Positions 45,180-53,747 of a stretch of DNA of 64,000 bases are shown here, in pieces. The notes beneath the pieces are model-generated. The model was not told where the DNA came from. It was given only the letters and a program-made list of their open reading frames with translations, and ran no database searches. Where the stretch lies: the NCBI RefSeq assembly GCF_043195095.1, contig NZ_JBAFWN010000002.1; one strand, 5' to 3'. Position 1 is the stretch's first letter. Each line of letters begins with the position of its first letter. A program made the translations under genes and the position numbers. The DNA is from NCEH01 sp043195095 (lineage in GTDB: Bacteria; Pseudomonadota; Alphaproteobacteria; Rhizobiales; Xanthobacteraceae).

Positions 45180-46135
45180 GGGCGCATCTCCGGAGAGCGG
45201 AAGGATGGGTCCGCTGGTGAAGGGAAAACTTGGGTCGGGGCGGGGAAACCGGCGGCCCGCGCCGGTGCCTCGGAGAGGTCGGGCGCCGCCAGCAGATCCG
45301 GGGGCGGCGCATCGGCGGCATAAGCGATCAAGGCTTTCGCGCCGCGGAGACCGGCCTTCACCGGCGCGCACTCCCCCTGCAGGAAGATCGCGCCGCCGAC
45401 CGTCACATCGAGGCCGCCGACACAGGCGCTGCCTTCGAGCATCAGCATCCAGGTCTCGTGCGGTGCGTCCAGAGACCAGGCCACACAGGGTGCAAGATCG
45501 ACCCGCTCAAGGACAAAATAAGGCGTCGCCGCAAGCAAAGTCCGGCCGTTACCCAGTGCATGCGGCGCCGCTTGCGGGGGGAGGGGCGCCATGTGCGTTG
45601 CGGTGACAGCTTGGTCGGCATGCAGCTCACGCGAGCGCCCGTAATCGAAAAGGCGAAAGGTCACGTCGCTGCGTTGTTGGATTTCGGCGATGACGAGACC
45701 TGCTCCGATCGCGTGGATGGTTCCTGCGGGAACACAGACCACGTCGCCTTTGAGCACGTCGCGCCATTGGATGCGCTCGGCGATCGAGTGATCTTCGATC
45801 GCAGTGCGCAATTGTGGTGGCGTAAGTGGACCGTTCAGGCCAACGGCAACCTGCGCGCCGGGCCTGGCGGAAAGGATGTACCAAGCTTCCGTCTTACCGT
45901 GTTCCTGGCCGAGGGTACGCGCGAACGCATCATCGGGATGGACCTGGATCGACAGGGGCTGAGTGGTGAACAACAGCTTGAGAAGCAGGGCCGTCTCGGG
46001 CGCATCCGGATCGGCACGCTCGAACCAGAGTTCGCCAACGGCGCCGTCGACAGGGGCGATGGTGCGCCACGGCAACAGGTCAGTGCTGCCCCATGGCTTG
46101 CGAACCACGCGCACGCAGGCCTGCTCGATTGCCAT
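45176..46135 (-). CDS. manA: Class I mannose-6-phosphate isomerase-like protein
   Basis: A 319-residue type I phosphomannose isomerase, with cupin motifs LLKLLFTTQPLSIQVHPDD (Zn ligands Gln and His), GKTEAWYIL (Glu) and GDVVCVPAGTIHAIG (His). It interconverts fructose-6-P and mannose-6-P. It overlaps the GT4 gene by 4 bases and leads the operon. It is short compared with the usual ~390 residues because it lacks the middle helical lid, as in many bacterial versions. Confidence 0.9.
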   Translation of the reverse strand: MAIEQACVRVVRKPWGSTDLLPWRTIAPVDGAVGELWFERADPDAPETALLLKLLFTTQPLSIQVHPDDAFARTLGQEHGKTEAWYILSARPGAQVAVGLNGPLTPPQLRTAIEDHSIAERIQWRDVLKGDVVCVPAGTIHAIGAGLVIAEIQQRSDVTFRLFDYGRSRELHADQAVTATHMAPLPPQAAPHALGNGRTLLAATPYFVLERVDLAPCVAWSLDAPHETWMLMLEGSACVGGLDVTVGGAIFLQGECAPVKAGLRGAKALIAYAADAPPPDLLAAPDLSEAPARAAGFPAPTQVFPSPADPSFRSPEMRP

Positions 46136-46223
46136 GATCGTCTCCTCGACCGCGCCGCTGAGATCGGGACGATCTGAGACCGGACATGTTCATTCGTTTG
46201 GCGCGATGCGCCAGCCGCAGTGG

Positions 46224-46532
46224 TCAGTGACGCCGGTTTTGCGGAGCGGACGCAATGTCGCCGGTGACGTCCACATGGGCTGCATCGCTCTCCAGACGCA
46301 GCTCCTTATCGGAAAAGGTCAGGTTCAACAGGCGCCCGTCATCGGTCAGTAGTTGAACCACCCGACGACCGAACACCCCACGCAGGGCCACCGGCGAAAG
46401 CCGGATTTCTCCGGAACTGGTGATACCGACGGGTGCATTGAAGAAGCTGTCGAAGTCATAGGTCGCTCGGCCTATTTCCTGCCCGTCGCACTTCAGCACA
46501 CCCTCGCCTGCAACTCCACCGATATAGCGCAT
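46224..46532 (-). CDS. Hypothetical beta-rich protein
   Basis: A 102-residue protein without signal or membrane segment, made mostly of alternating strands (GVLKCDGQEIGRATYDFDSFF; GEIRLSPVALRGVFG; RLLNLTFSDKELRLES). AGAGG precedes the ATG. It faces the same way as manA, 89 bases upstream. No family is recognised. Confidence 0.6.
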   Translation of the reverse strand: MRYIGGVAGEGVLKCDGQEIGRATYDFDSFFNAPVGITSSGEIRLSPVALRGVFGRRVVQLLTDDGRLLNLTFSDKELRLESDAAHVDVTGDIASAPQNRRH

Positions 46533-47028
46533 GATAAAACCTCTAATACTTTTGATATATTTCTTATTCTACGGATAGGACATCGCTTTTCTCGATGCCG
46601 ATCCATGCAGCGCCGCTCTACCGCACGTCCGATTTCCAAAAAAGGCACCAGAATCAGGAAAGATCGGTACGCGAGGGCTGGCACACAGGCGCATCTGCTA
46701 TATTTTTCCGGCATCCATCTATCTAACGAAAAAACGCACCCGAAAGTTCCGATATCCAATTACATAAAGTAAGCGTAAATACCAAAATTACAAGATTTTC
46801 ATTGAGATTGAGGCTTATTTTTTCAGAAAATTGTTTGAAACGATAAGGATATTTACTCACCGTAATTTCGGTTTTTTCTTCCATCGCTCCCGCGTAAAGC
46901 AGCATTTACGTCGTGTGAGAAGTTCCCTTTAAAAGCCAGCCCACACAGCGCGGCGGGATCAAGAAGCGAAAGCTTAGGGTTCGCGACGGCACTGGCGGTG
47001 CGCATCTCTCAAAGCCATATCTCCCCCG
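46533..47028. other. AT-rich gene-free stretch
   Basis: Nearly 500 bases without a convincing gene. The middle (46730-46900) is visibly AT-rich. It separates the mannose operon from the IS5 element that opens the island. Confidence 0.5.
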
Positions 47029-47100
47029 CTAGGCAGTGGCCCCATAAATTTGCCGGCCGGCTAGCGGCGTGATTCAACCTCTCTCGATAGGGAGAGAGCA

Positions 47101-47466
47101 ATGCGCCGGCACGAATTGACCGACGAGGAATGGGCGATCATCGCCCCGCTATTGCCGAACAAGCCGCGCGGTGTCGCGCGGGTGGATAACCGCCGGGTGA
47201 TCAACGGCATTCTCTGGCGGTTCCGCACCGGGGCGCCGTGGCGGGACGTTCCTGAGCGCTACGGTCCGCGCACAACCCTTTACAACCGTTTCGTTCGCTG
47301 GCGGGCGGCCGGGGTCTGGGACAAACTGTTGGAAGCGGTCTCCGCCGCCTATGACGGCGACATCGTGATGATCGACAGCTCCTGCGTTCGCGTTCACCAG
47401 CACGGCGCCGCCATCAAAAAGGGGGCGATGACGATCGTTGCATGGGACGCTCCCGGGGTGGGCTGA
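47101..47466 (+). CDS. IS5-family transposase, first frame
   Basis: The 121-residue N-terminal part: RRHELTDEEWAIIAPLLPNK, GILWRFRTGAPWRDVPERYG, and VMIDSSCVRVHQHGA with the first catalytic Asp. Near 47415-47425 the run AAAAAGGGGG allows a -1 slip into the second frame (Q K G G D D D R C M G R), as in IS427 elements, which yields the full transposase. Confidence 0.85.
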   Translation: MRRHELTDEEWAIIAPLLPNKPRGVARVDNRRVINGILWRFRTGAPWRDVPERYGPRTTLYNRFVRWRAAGVWDKLLEAVSAAYDGDIVMIDSSCVRVHQHGAAIKKGAMTIVAWDAPGVG

Positions 47467-47819
47467 CCACCAAGATCCACGCTCTGGTCGATGCTGAAGG
47501 CCGGCCGATCCACCTCCTGCTCACCGCCGGGCAGGCGGGCGACGCGCCGGCCGGGCGCGAACTGCTGGTGCGGCTCGCACGGGGCGGCATCCTCCTCGCC
47601 GACAAGGCCTATGGCACAGACGCCATCCGCGCCGAGACGGCGGAGCGCGGCGGATTTGCCAATGTGCCGCCTCGCACGATCCGCAAGCGCACCTTCGCCT
47701 TCAGTCCGTGGCTCTACCGCCAAAGGAACCTCGTCGAACGCTTCTTCAATCGCATCAAGCAGATGCGCGGTCTCGCCACGCGCTACGACCGCCGCCCAGA
47801 AACTTCCTCGCTGCCCTAA
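47442..47819 (+). CDS. IS5-family transposase, second frame (C-terminus frameshifted)
   Basis: The C-terminal half: GRSRGGLTTKIHALVDAEGRP, ILLADKAYGTD (second Asp) and RNLVERFFNRIKQMRGLATRYDRRPE (Glu). After RRPE the frame ends as TSSLP; one extra A at 47800-47802 would restore the normal NFLAALKLAAARIWINA ending and stop. The copy may therefore be inactive, though all DDE residues remain. Confidence 0.8.
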   Translation: MGRSRGGLTTKIHALVDAEGRPIHLLLTAGQAGDAPAGRELLVRLARGGILLADKAYGTDAIRAETAERGGFANVPPRTIRKRTFAFSPWLYRQRNLVERFFNRIKQMRGLATRYDRRPETSSLP

Positions 47820-47962
47820 AGCTCGCCGCAGCTCGCATATGGATCAATGCGTAATGAGTCCGCTGCCTAGAGGGACCGTGTTTTTGGTCCATCAGCAATG
47901 ACATTGTTGATGCACGCTAGTATTCTCGAATGAAATGGTGCCATCAAGAAAAATCCGCCTGA

Positions 47963-49090
47963 ATGTCCCGTGACGATTTCACAGCAGCAACAAAACGCTC
48001 TCTCGCATTGAGGGCAAGTCATCACTGCTCGCTCTGCAAAATTTCCACGGTGGGGCCGAGTGACGAAAAACCAACTGCTGTCACCATGATCGGAAAAGCA
48101 GCGCATATTTGTGCTGCATCATCCGGTCCCGGTGCCAGACGCCACGATCCCGCGATGACAAGAGCGCAGCGATCTGACATCAGCAATGGTATCTGGCTAT
48201 GTGCGAACTGCGCAGACCTTGTAGACAAAGATGAAATCCGGTTTACGGCCGACGTATTGAGACGGGCCAAGATCGAACATGAGCAATCGCGCAGGGCCGG
48301 TAATACCTCGGCACAGGGCGATGGAGACATCATCGCAATTGGCTCATCAATAATTTCTGTAGGCTCCGTCCTGCGAACCGGCCCCGCTGGAACACGAATC
48401 CAATTATCGCATTTTGTTGAAGGAAATGGCCGTGATCTGTTTTCTTTTGCCGAAGGCTTTGATCGCTTGATCGAGGAGGATCGGTATATCCTTCTCAGCG
48501 AACTTGGTTACGGCAATCGGCTTGTAGGCACGCCGTTGGTTGAGCGCGTGAACGGACTCTTGGAGGTCGAGTTTGTTCTGCGGGAGCATCTAACCCGCAG
48601 CAGCGCGGCATCAAATGCCTGTACAATATGCGCCAGGACTGGGCGCTTGATCTCTGGGATGGATGCGTTTGTTCAAAACTTCGAGCGCACTTTGGGTATG
48701 GCGCGCGGAACGTGGTTTGCTAATCTCAAAGGCGGCAGCGACCTATCCGATTTGTACTGGCGATACGAAAATTCCCCATGGTTTGCTCGCTTGGCGATGA
48801 AAGAGATGATCCGGCTTTCATGCCTTCCCAGCTTTCGCAGGGATGCCAAGGAAAATGCCACGCCGCTCGCCTGCGTGAATCGGGTCAATCGTGTTGAAGT
48901 GCCGGCATTCGAGTTGGTCGATCAACACCTATCAATCGAGGTGGAATTCGACATTGAAGGGCTGGGGCCGTGGGCAGGAAACCTCTCCGTTTTCATCTCT
49001 GCGCCCAAACAACTCGAAGAGTCGCGCGCGACAGCAAAGCTCCATGCAGACAGAATCGTCGAAATCGAATTGGCGAGTAAGGCTCGCTAG
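47963..49090 (+). CDS. HNH-like protein of the island
   Basis: A 375-residue protein. Residues 18-91 form a degenerate HNH/zinc module: C22-x2-C25, the AHI histidine (48), SNGIWLC with Asn75 and C80-x2-C83, but the usual last His is replaced (ADLVDKDE). The rest is not recognised and shows a beta-rich C-terminus. Codons are more A/T-ending than in neighbouring host genes. It follows the IS by about 100 bases and stands alone. A defence-effector role is inferred from setting and domain, not shown. Confidence 0.65.
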   Translation: MSRDDFTAATKRSLALRASHHCSLCKISTVGPSDEKPTAVTMIGKAAHICAASSGPGARRHDPAMTRAQRSDISNGIWLCANCADLVDKDEIRFTADVLRRAKIEHEQSRRAGNTSAQGDGDIIAIGSSIISVGSVLRTGPAGTRIQLSHFVEGNGRDLFSFAEGFDRLIEEDRYILLSELGYGNRLVGTPLVERVNGLLEVEFVLREHLTRSSAASNACTICARTGRLISGMDAFVQNFERTLGMARGTWFANLKGGSDLSDLYWRYENSPWFARLAMKEMIRLSCLPSFRRDAKENATPLACVNRVNRVEVPAFELVDQHLSIEVEFDIEGLGPWAGNLSVFISAPKQLEESRATAKLHADRIVEIELASKAR

Positions 49091-49290
49091 TCGGTAAACG
49101 ACATTGCCCTCCAACGTATTCTCGCTGTCGCACACGCATCAACGCTAAACCGTCTAGTCAGCAATGACGGGGTGCCGCCAGCGCGTGAGCGCGAATGCGG
49201 CACGCTACAGGCCGCCATTCCCCCTCCAAGGTTCGCCTCATTCCGGGCTGACCCGCGCCCGGAATCCAGCCGCGAACCACGGAGGATTCC

Positions 49291-49605
49291 ATGCCCGCGC
49301 AACGACGCCGCGCCCCAAGAGGGCGGCACCGCCATGCAGCGCCAAGGGCGCTCCCCGACGATCTTTACGACTATAATGACGATCCCGCGCCGCGTGTCAG
49401 CCCGCGCCGTGAAAACTCGCCCGATGCCTTCGACGTGGAGAAACTGCCCGTCATCGACGAGTGGCCCGACAAGGTGCCGATCACCGAGGCCGAGATTCAG
49501 GTGTTCGAGCGTTGGTTCGGCGATGTCTTCGACGAGATGTTCGGCGGCATTCCCGACATTCCGGGCTTGAAAAAGTTATCTTCGTATGATAACGAAAAGC
49601 CATGA
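49291..49605 (+). CDS. Hypothetical protein leading the recombinase operon
   Basis: A 104-residue protein with a basic, low-complexity N-terminus and an acidic C-terminal half (PITEAEIQVFERWFGDVFDEMFGGIPDIPG). GGAGG stands 5 bases before the ATG. It overlaps the next gene by 4 bases (ATGA). I do not recognise a family, but the same protein type often precedes DUF6516/recombinase sets as far as I recall. Confidence 0.65.
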   Translation: MPAQRRRAPRGRHRHAAPRALPDDLYDYNDDPAPRVSPRRENSPDAFDVEKLPVIDEWPDKVPITEAEIQVFERWFGDVFDEMFGGIPDIPGLKKLSSYDNEKP

Positions 49606-49955
49606 GCGAGGATCGTGACCCGAACCTCGACATGCTTCTGGACCTCGACGGCCAGGTGCTCGTTGTCGATCCCGATGGTGGCCATTGGGTGAAATTCGTT
49701 GTCACCCGCATTCCGGTGTCGCCGGAAAAGCCGCACGGTCTCGATTACTCGCTCACGCTTCACGGCCCTTCGGGAGAACGGCTGGTCGGTTTCGACAACG
49801 CCCATCCCGTCGGCCGGGGCAGACGCGGCGAGCCGATGAACCATCGGCACCGTCTCCAGACCGTGAAGCCTTACGGCTGGGCAGATGCGGCCACGTTGCT
49901 GGCCGACTTCTGGCAGGCGGTGGACGCGGTGTTGAAGGAGCGAGGCGTGTTATGA
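49602..49955 (+). CDS. DUF6516-like (TumE-type) toxin-like protein
   Basis: A 117-residue protein with HGLDYSLTLHGPSGERLVGFDNAHPV, NHRHRLQTVKPYGW and LLADFWQAVDAVL, the pattern of the DUF6516 family, whose TumE members are proposed toxins. It overlaps both neighbours by 4 bases, and the next gene encodes a winged-helix protein, as in TumE/TumA pairs. Toxicity is not demonstrated by sequence. Confidence 0.7.
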   Translation: MSEDRDPNLDMLLDLDGQVLVVDPDGGHWVKFVVTRIPVSPEKPHGLDYSLTLHGPSGERLVGFDNAHPVGRGRRGEPMNHRHRLQTVKPYGWADAATLLADFWQAVDAVLKERGVL

Positions 49956-50344
49956 CCACATTGAAAGTCGGGATTGCCGATTATGAGGAAATGAAAGCCC
50001 GCACGATGCGGATCGCCAGGGGCGAGGAGAAACCCGCGCCCGGCGACCCGAGGGTGTGGTTCACTTCCATGGAATCTTTCGTCAAAATTTTGTCGACGGG
50101 CAATCGTGAACTGCTCTGCGTCATCCACGAGCAAGCCCCCGGATCGCTGGAAGAACTGGCCGAGATTACTGGCCGCGCGAAATCCAACCTGTCGCGCACC
50201 CTGAAACGCATGGCGAGTTACGGGCTGGTGCGGATGGAGAAGGGAGAAGGCCGCCGGCTCGCGCCCAAGGTGCTCTATAGCAGGGTTGAACTGGACCTGC
50301 CGTTGACCGAGCGGCCTCGCAAGGCGGCAGGAGGCCAGCTATGA
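49952..50344 (+). CDS. Winged-helix regulator (TumA-like antitoxin candidate)
   Basis: A 130-residue DNA-binding protein with a MarR/ArsR-like winged helix at about residues 45-100 (RELLCVIHEQAPGSLEELAEITGRAKSNLSRTLKRMASYGLVRMEKGEGRRLAPKVLYS). It overlaps the toxin-like gene by 4 bases upstream and the recombinase by 4 bases downstream, so all four genes share one message. Antitoxin and autorepressor is the likely role. Confidence 0.75.
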   Translation: MTTLKVGIADYEEMKARTMRIARGEEKPAPGDPRVWFTSMESFVKILSTGNRELLCVIHEQAPGSLEELAEITGRAKSNLSRTLKRMASYGLVRMEKGEGRRLAPKVLYSRVELDLPLTERPRKAAGGQL

Positions 50345-52002
50345 AGGTGCAGCATTCCAGCCTCCGCAATCCCAATGTCAGGCTGCGCGCCGCCCTCTAT
50401 CTGCGCGTCTCGACAGTGCGGCAAGCCGAGCATGACGTGTCGATCCCCGACCAGAAGCGACAGGGCGAAGCCTATTGCGAGACGCGCGGCTACGAGCTGG
50501 TCGAAACCTTCGTCGAGCCGGGCAACAGCGCCACCAACGACCGCCGCCCGGAGTTCCAGCGGATGATCGAGGCGGCGACGACCAAGCCGGCCGCCTTCGA
50601 TGTCGTCGTGGTCCATAGCTTCTCGCGCTTCTTCCGCGATGAATTCGAGATGGAGTTCTACTACCGGAAGCTGGCGAAGAACGGCGTCAAGCTGGTTTCG
50701 ATCACACAGGAGCTTGGGGACGACCCGATCCACGACATGATGCGGCGGATCATGTCCTTGTTCGACGAATATCAGTCAAAGGAGAACGCCAAGCACGTCC
50801 TGCGCGCCTTGAAGGAGAATGCCCGGCAGGGCTTCTGGAACGGCTCGCTGCCGCCGATCGGCTACCCCGTGGTCGCGGCCGAACAGCGCGGCGCGAAGGT
50901 CAAGAAGAAGCTGGAGATCGACCCGCTGCACGCCGACACGATCCGGCTCATCTACCGCCTCGCACTGGAAGGCGATGGCGCGTCTGGCCAGATGGGCGTC
51001 AAGGCCATCGTCAAATATCTCAATGGCAAGGGCATCTTCACCCGCGACGGCGGCCGGCGGGGCATCGGCCAGGTTCACCGCGTCCTGACCCGGCGCACCT
51101 ATATCGGCGAGCATCGGTTCAATCGCCGCTCCAACAAGGGCGAGGTGAAGCCCGATGAAGAGGTCATCACCGTTCAGGTGCCGGCGCTGGTTGAGCAGGA
51201 GACGTTCGATGCGGTGCAGGAGCTGCTACAGGCCCGCAACCCCAAGACCGAACTGCCGGCGCGCGTCGTCATCGGGCCGACGCTGCTGACCGGCATCTGC
51301 TATTGCGCCAATTGCGGGGGAGCGATGACGATCCGCACCGGCAAGGGCGGACGCTATCGCTATTATGCCTGTTCGATCCGGGCGCGGCAGGGCGAAACCG
51401 GCTGCAAAGGCCGGGCGATCCCGATGGACAAGCTCGACCGCATGGTCATCGGCCATATCGAGGACCGCTTGCTCGATCCCGAGCGGCTGGAGGAATTGCT
51501 CGCCACCGTGCTCGGCCGTCGTGACGATCAGGCAGAGCGTCGCCGGCAGCATATCGCGGAACTGGAGCGACGGGCGGTCGAATCGGACATGCGCCTCAAG
51601 CGCCTCTACGACGCTATCGAGGCGGGTGTGGCCGATCTTGACGATCCGGCGCTCAAGGAGCGCATCGTCGGCCTCAAGGTCATCCGCGATCAGGCGAGAG
51701 CCGATGCAGACCGGGCGCAAGCCTTGCTCGACAGCCCCGGCCATAGTGCCGTCACCCCGGCGATGATCGAAGGATTCGCCCGCCATGCCCGCGAGCGCAT
51801 TCGTAGCGGTGAGGTGGGCTATCGGCGGGATCATCTGCGCGCGTTGGCGCAGCGCGTCGAGGTCGGGGACGATGCGATCCGCATCATGGGATCGAAGACG
51901 GCACTCCTACGGACGCTCGTTGCCGCGACAGGGGGGAAATCGGCGGCGATTGGCGTGCCCAGAAGCGGACTGAAGTGGCGGAGAGAGAGGCAGCCAAACT
52001 AG
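50341..52002 (+). CDS. Large serine recombinase
   Basis: A 553-residue site-specific recombinase: N-terminal resolvase domain with ALYLRVSTVRQ (catalytic Ser) and SFSRFFRD, a recombinase domain (residues about 190-290), a zinc-ribbon (CYCANCGGAMTIR ... YYACSIRARQGETGCKG) and a C-terminal coiled-coil. Such enzymes integrate and excise phage or mobile elements. It directly precedes a tyrosine integrase, so two elements may be stacked here. Confidence 0.93.
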   Translation: MKVQHSSLRNPNVRLRAALYLRVSTVRQAEHDVSIPDQKRQGEAYCETRGYELVETFVEPGNSATNDRRPEFQRMIEAATTKPAAFDVVVVHSFSRFFRDEFEMEFYYRKLAKNGVKLVSITQELGDDPIHDMMRRIMSLFDEYQSKENAKHVLRALKENARQGFWNGSLPPIGYPVVAAEQRGAKVKKKLEIDPLHADTIRLIYRLALEGDGASGQMGVKAIVKYLNGKGIFTRDGGRRGIGQVHRVLTRRTYIGEHRFNRRSNKGEVKPDEEVITVQVPALVEQETFDAVQELLQARNPKTELPARVVIGPTLLTGICYCANCGGAMTIRTGKGGRYRYYACSIRARQGETGCKGRAIPMDKLDRMVIGHIEDRLLDPERLEELLATVLGRRDDQAERRRQHIAELERRAVESDMRLKRLYDAIEAGVADLDDPALKERIVGLKVIRDQARADADRAQALLDSPGHSAVTPAMIEGFARHARERIRSGEVGYRRDHLRALAQRVEVGDDAIRIMGSKTALLRTLVAATGGKSAAIGVPRSGLKWRRERQPN

Positions 52003-52143
52003 CGTCCGACGATGTTCGTTGGCATGCAAATTGACCCTTAAGAGTCAATGAGTTACGAAATCTTATTGTTCGGCGACGTGTCTTGAAATATCGCTAGATC
52101 CGAGTCAATATGTGGGGTGAAATGTGGGGCTTGAATTGGGCGG
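52003..52143. other. Recombinase-integrase junction with palindrome (att candidate)
   Basis: TTGACCCTTAAGAGTCAA (52031-52048) is an 18-base palindrome with one mismatch pair. GAGTCAAT recurs downstream, and TGTGGGG is repeated just before the integrase ATG. Such sequence often marks the attachment side of an integrase gene, but no tRNA or second copy is visible in the window. Confidence 0.35.
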
Positions 52144-53331
52144 ATGAAAAAGCGTGGTAGGCATCCGGAAAAGGCGCTGACTGCTCTACAGGTGCGCCAG
52201 ATAAAGACACCGGGGCGATATGCGGACGGCAACGGGCTGTACCTTGAGGTCGATAAGAGTGGAGCCAAGCGCTGGCTGCTGCGCATTGTGGTCCAAGGTC
52301 GGCGTCGTGATATGGGGCTGGGAAGCGCCTCCTTAGTTAGCCTTGTCGAAGCGCGAGAAAAGGCTCTCGGGTTCTGTAGGCTCGCGCGCGAGGGAGGTGA
52401 TCCTCTGGCGGAGAGGCGCAAGGCGAGAACGGTAGCTCCGACCTTCGCCGAAGCCGCGGAGCGAGTTCATGCCGAGCATGCGCCCTCATGGAAGAATCCG
52501 AAGCACGCTGCCCAGTGGCTGATGACACTCAAGACCTATGCCTTTCCAGAGATTGGCAGCCTCCGGATCGATACGATTGGAACGCCGCAATTGCTCCGGG
52601 TTCTCTCGCCCGTCTGGTTGGCCAAGCCCGAAACGGCCCGGAGGCTAAAGCAGCGAATTGGGACTGTCTTCGACTGGGCTAAGGCCTCCGGTTATCGGAC
52701 CGGAGACAACCCGATTGAAGGGGTCGAGCGCGGGCTTCCGAAACAGGGCAAACAGAAGGAGCATCATGCCGCTCTTCCGTTCTCTGAGGTGCCAGCATTC
52801 ATCACTAGAATGAGCACGTGCGATGCCGCCCTGCACGTGCGGCTAGCATTTGAGTTTCTGATCCTGACGGCTGCTAGGACCGGCGAAGTGATCGGCGCCG
52901 AATGGAGCGAGATCGATCTCAATGAGAAAGTATGGACCGTGCCAGCGGCGCGCATGAAGGCGAAGCGCATCCATCGCGTGCCGCTTTCCGCGCGCTGCGT
53001 TGAAATTCTCGAACAGGCGGCTCAAATGACAAGTGAGGGATTTATTTTTCCCGGCCGCTCGCCTGGAGCGTCGATGTCAAACATGGCGTTCCTGATGGTG
53101 CTTCGCCGCCTCAAGCTTGAGATCACGGCGCACGGGTTTCGGTCCGCATTTCGCGATTGGGCATCAGAAGCTACGAGCCATCCGCGCGAGGTTTGCGAAA
53201 TGGCATTGGCCCACACGATCGAAAGCAAGGTGGAGGCTGCCTATCGGCGCGGCGATCTTTTCGAGAAGCGCCGTGCGCTGATGAACGACTGGGCCACCTT
53301 TGCGACAGACATTCCCCGCGCCTCCAACTGA
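52144..53331 (+). CDS. P4-type tyrosine recombinase (integrase)
   Basis: A 395-residue integrase with the N-terminal DUF4102/arm-binding domain (LTALQVRQIKTPGRYADGNGLYLEVDKSGAKRWLLRIV), a core-binding domain, and the catalytic domain: Arg in TAARTGEVIGAEW, the HGFRSAFRDW box (His-x-x-Arg), LAHT (His) and AAYRRGDLF (Tyr nucleophile). It probably integrated the downstream block. Confidence 0.95.
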   Translation: MKKRGRHPEKALTALQVRQIKTPGRYADGNGLYLEVDKSGAKRWLLRIVVQGRRRDMGLGSASLVSLVEAREKALGFCRLAREGGDPLAERRKARTVAPTFAEAAERVHAEHAPSWKNPKHAAQWLMTLKTYAFPEIGSLRIDTIGTPQLLRVLSPVWLAKPETARRLKQRIGTVFDWAKASGYRTGDNPIEGVERGLPKQGKQKEHHAALPFSEVPAFITRMSTCDAALHVRLAFEFLILTAARTGEVIGAEWSEIDLNEKVWTVPAARMKAKRIHRVPLSARCVEILEQAAQMTSEGFIFPGRSPGASMSNMAFLMVLRRLKLEITAHGFRSAFRDWASEATSHPREVCEMALAHTIESKVEAAYRRGDLFEKRRALMNDWATFATDIPRASN

Positions 53332-53576
53332 GAGGCGACGGCAATTATCCGGCCTTTCAATAGAGGATACCGGACGGGCCCATCGGTTATCGGCTTCATT
53401 CCAACTGACGCCATGCGCTTTCGCAAGCGTGAACCAATGCCTCATGTTCGCTCTTCGCCTTTGCAAACGTCCTTCTTGCCGTCAGCGTGAGCACGTGAGC
53501 ACCCTGCACCGAAAATGGGATCCTTAAGGTCCCGCGCGCTGCAACGGTCCATAGCAAAAAACGGGTCCTAAGGATG

Positions 53577-53605
53577 AGCCCCTTTTGCGGGCTATTTGAT
53601 TTAAT
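53577..53605 (+). terminator. Rho-independent-like terminator after the integrase
   Basis: AGCCC (53577-53581) pairs with GGGCT (53589-53593) across a seven-base loop, followed by an AT-rich tail (ATTTGATTTAATT). The stem is short. Confidence 0.45.
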
Positions 53606-53653
53606 TCGTCGTGCAGAATGCGATCTCAAATTTAGTCATTTTTTGGCCAATTC

Positions 53654-53676
53654 GCGTCTAGAGACCCTCTAGACGC
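53654..53676. repeat. Perfect 10-base-pair hairpin upstream of alpA
   Basis: GCGTCTAGAG (53654-53663) and CTCTAGACGC (53667-53676) flank ACC. It lies 72 bases before the alpA start with no T-run, so a protein-binding site is more likely than a terminator. Confidence 0.55.
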
Positions 53677-53747
53677 ATCTACGAGGCCGTTTGAGACCTC
53701 TTTTTTGAATCTTGTGAACCCCCTCGTCCCCAAACGAGGAGGCTCAT

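Larger units (their letters stand above)
47033..47866 (+). mobile_element. IS5-family (IS427-like) insertion sequence
   Basis: An 834-base element with imperfect terminal inverted repeats: left end GCAGTGGCCCCATAA, right end read inward GCAGCGGACTCATTA. CTAG flanks it on both sides (47029-47032 and 47867-47870), a possible target-site duplication. It encodes two overlapping transposase frames and lies at the left border of the low-G+C island. Confidence 0.8.
53332..53747. other. Gene-free spacer between integrase and AlpA
   Basis: About 415 bases without a convincing gene. It holds a terminator candidate, an inverted ATCCTTA...TAAGGAT pair around 53519-53575, and a strong hairpin at 53654. 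Confidence 0.5.
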
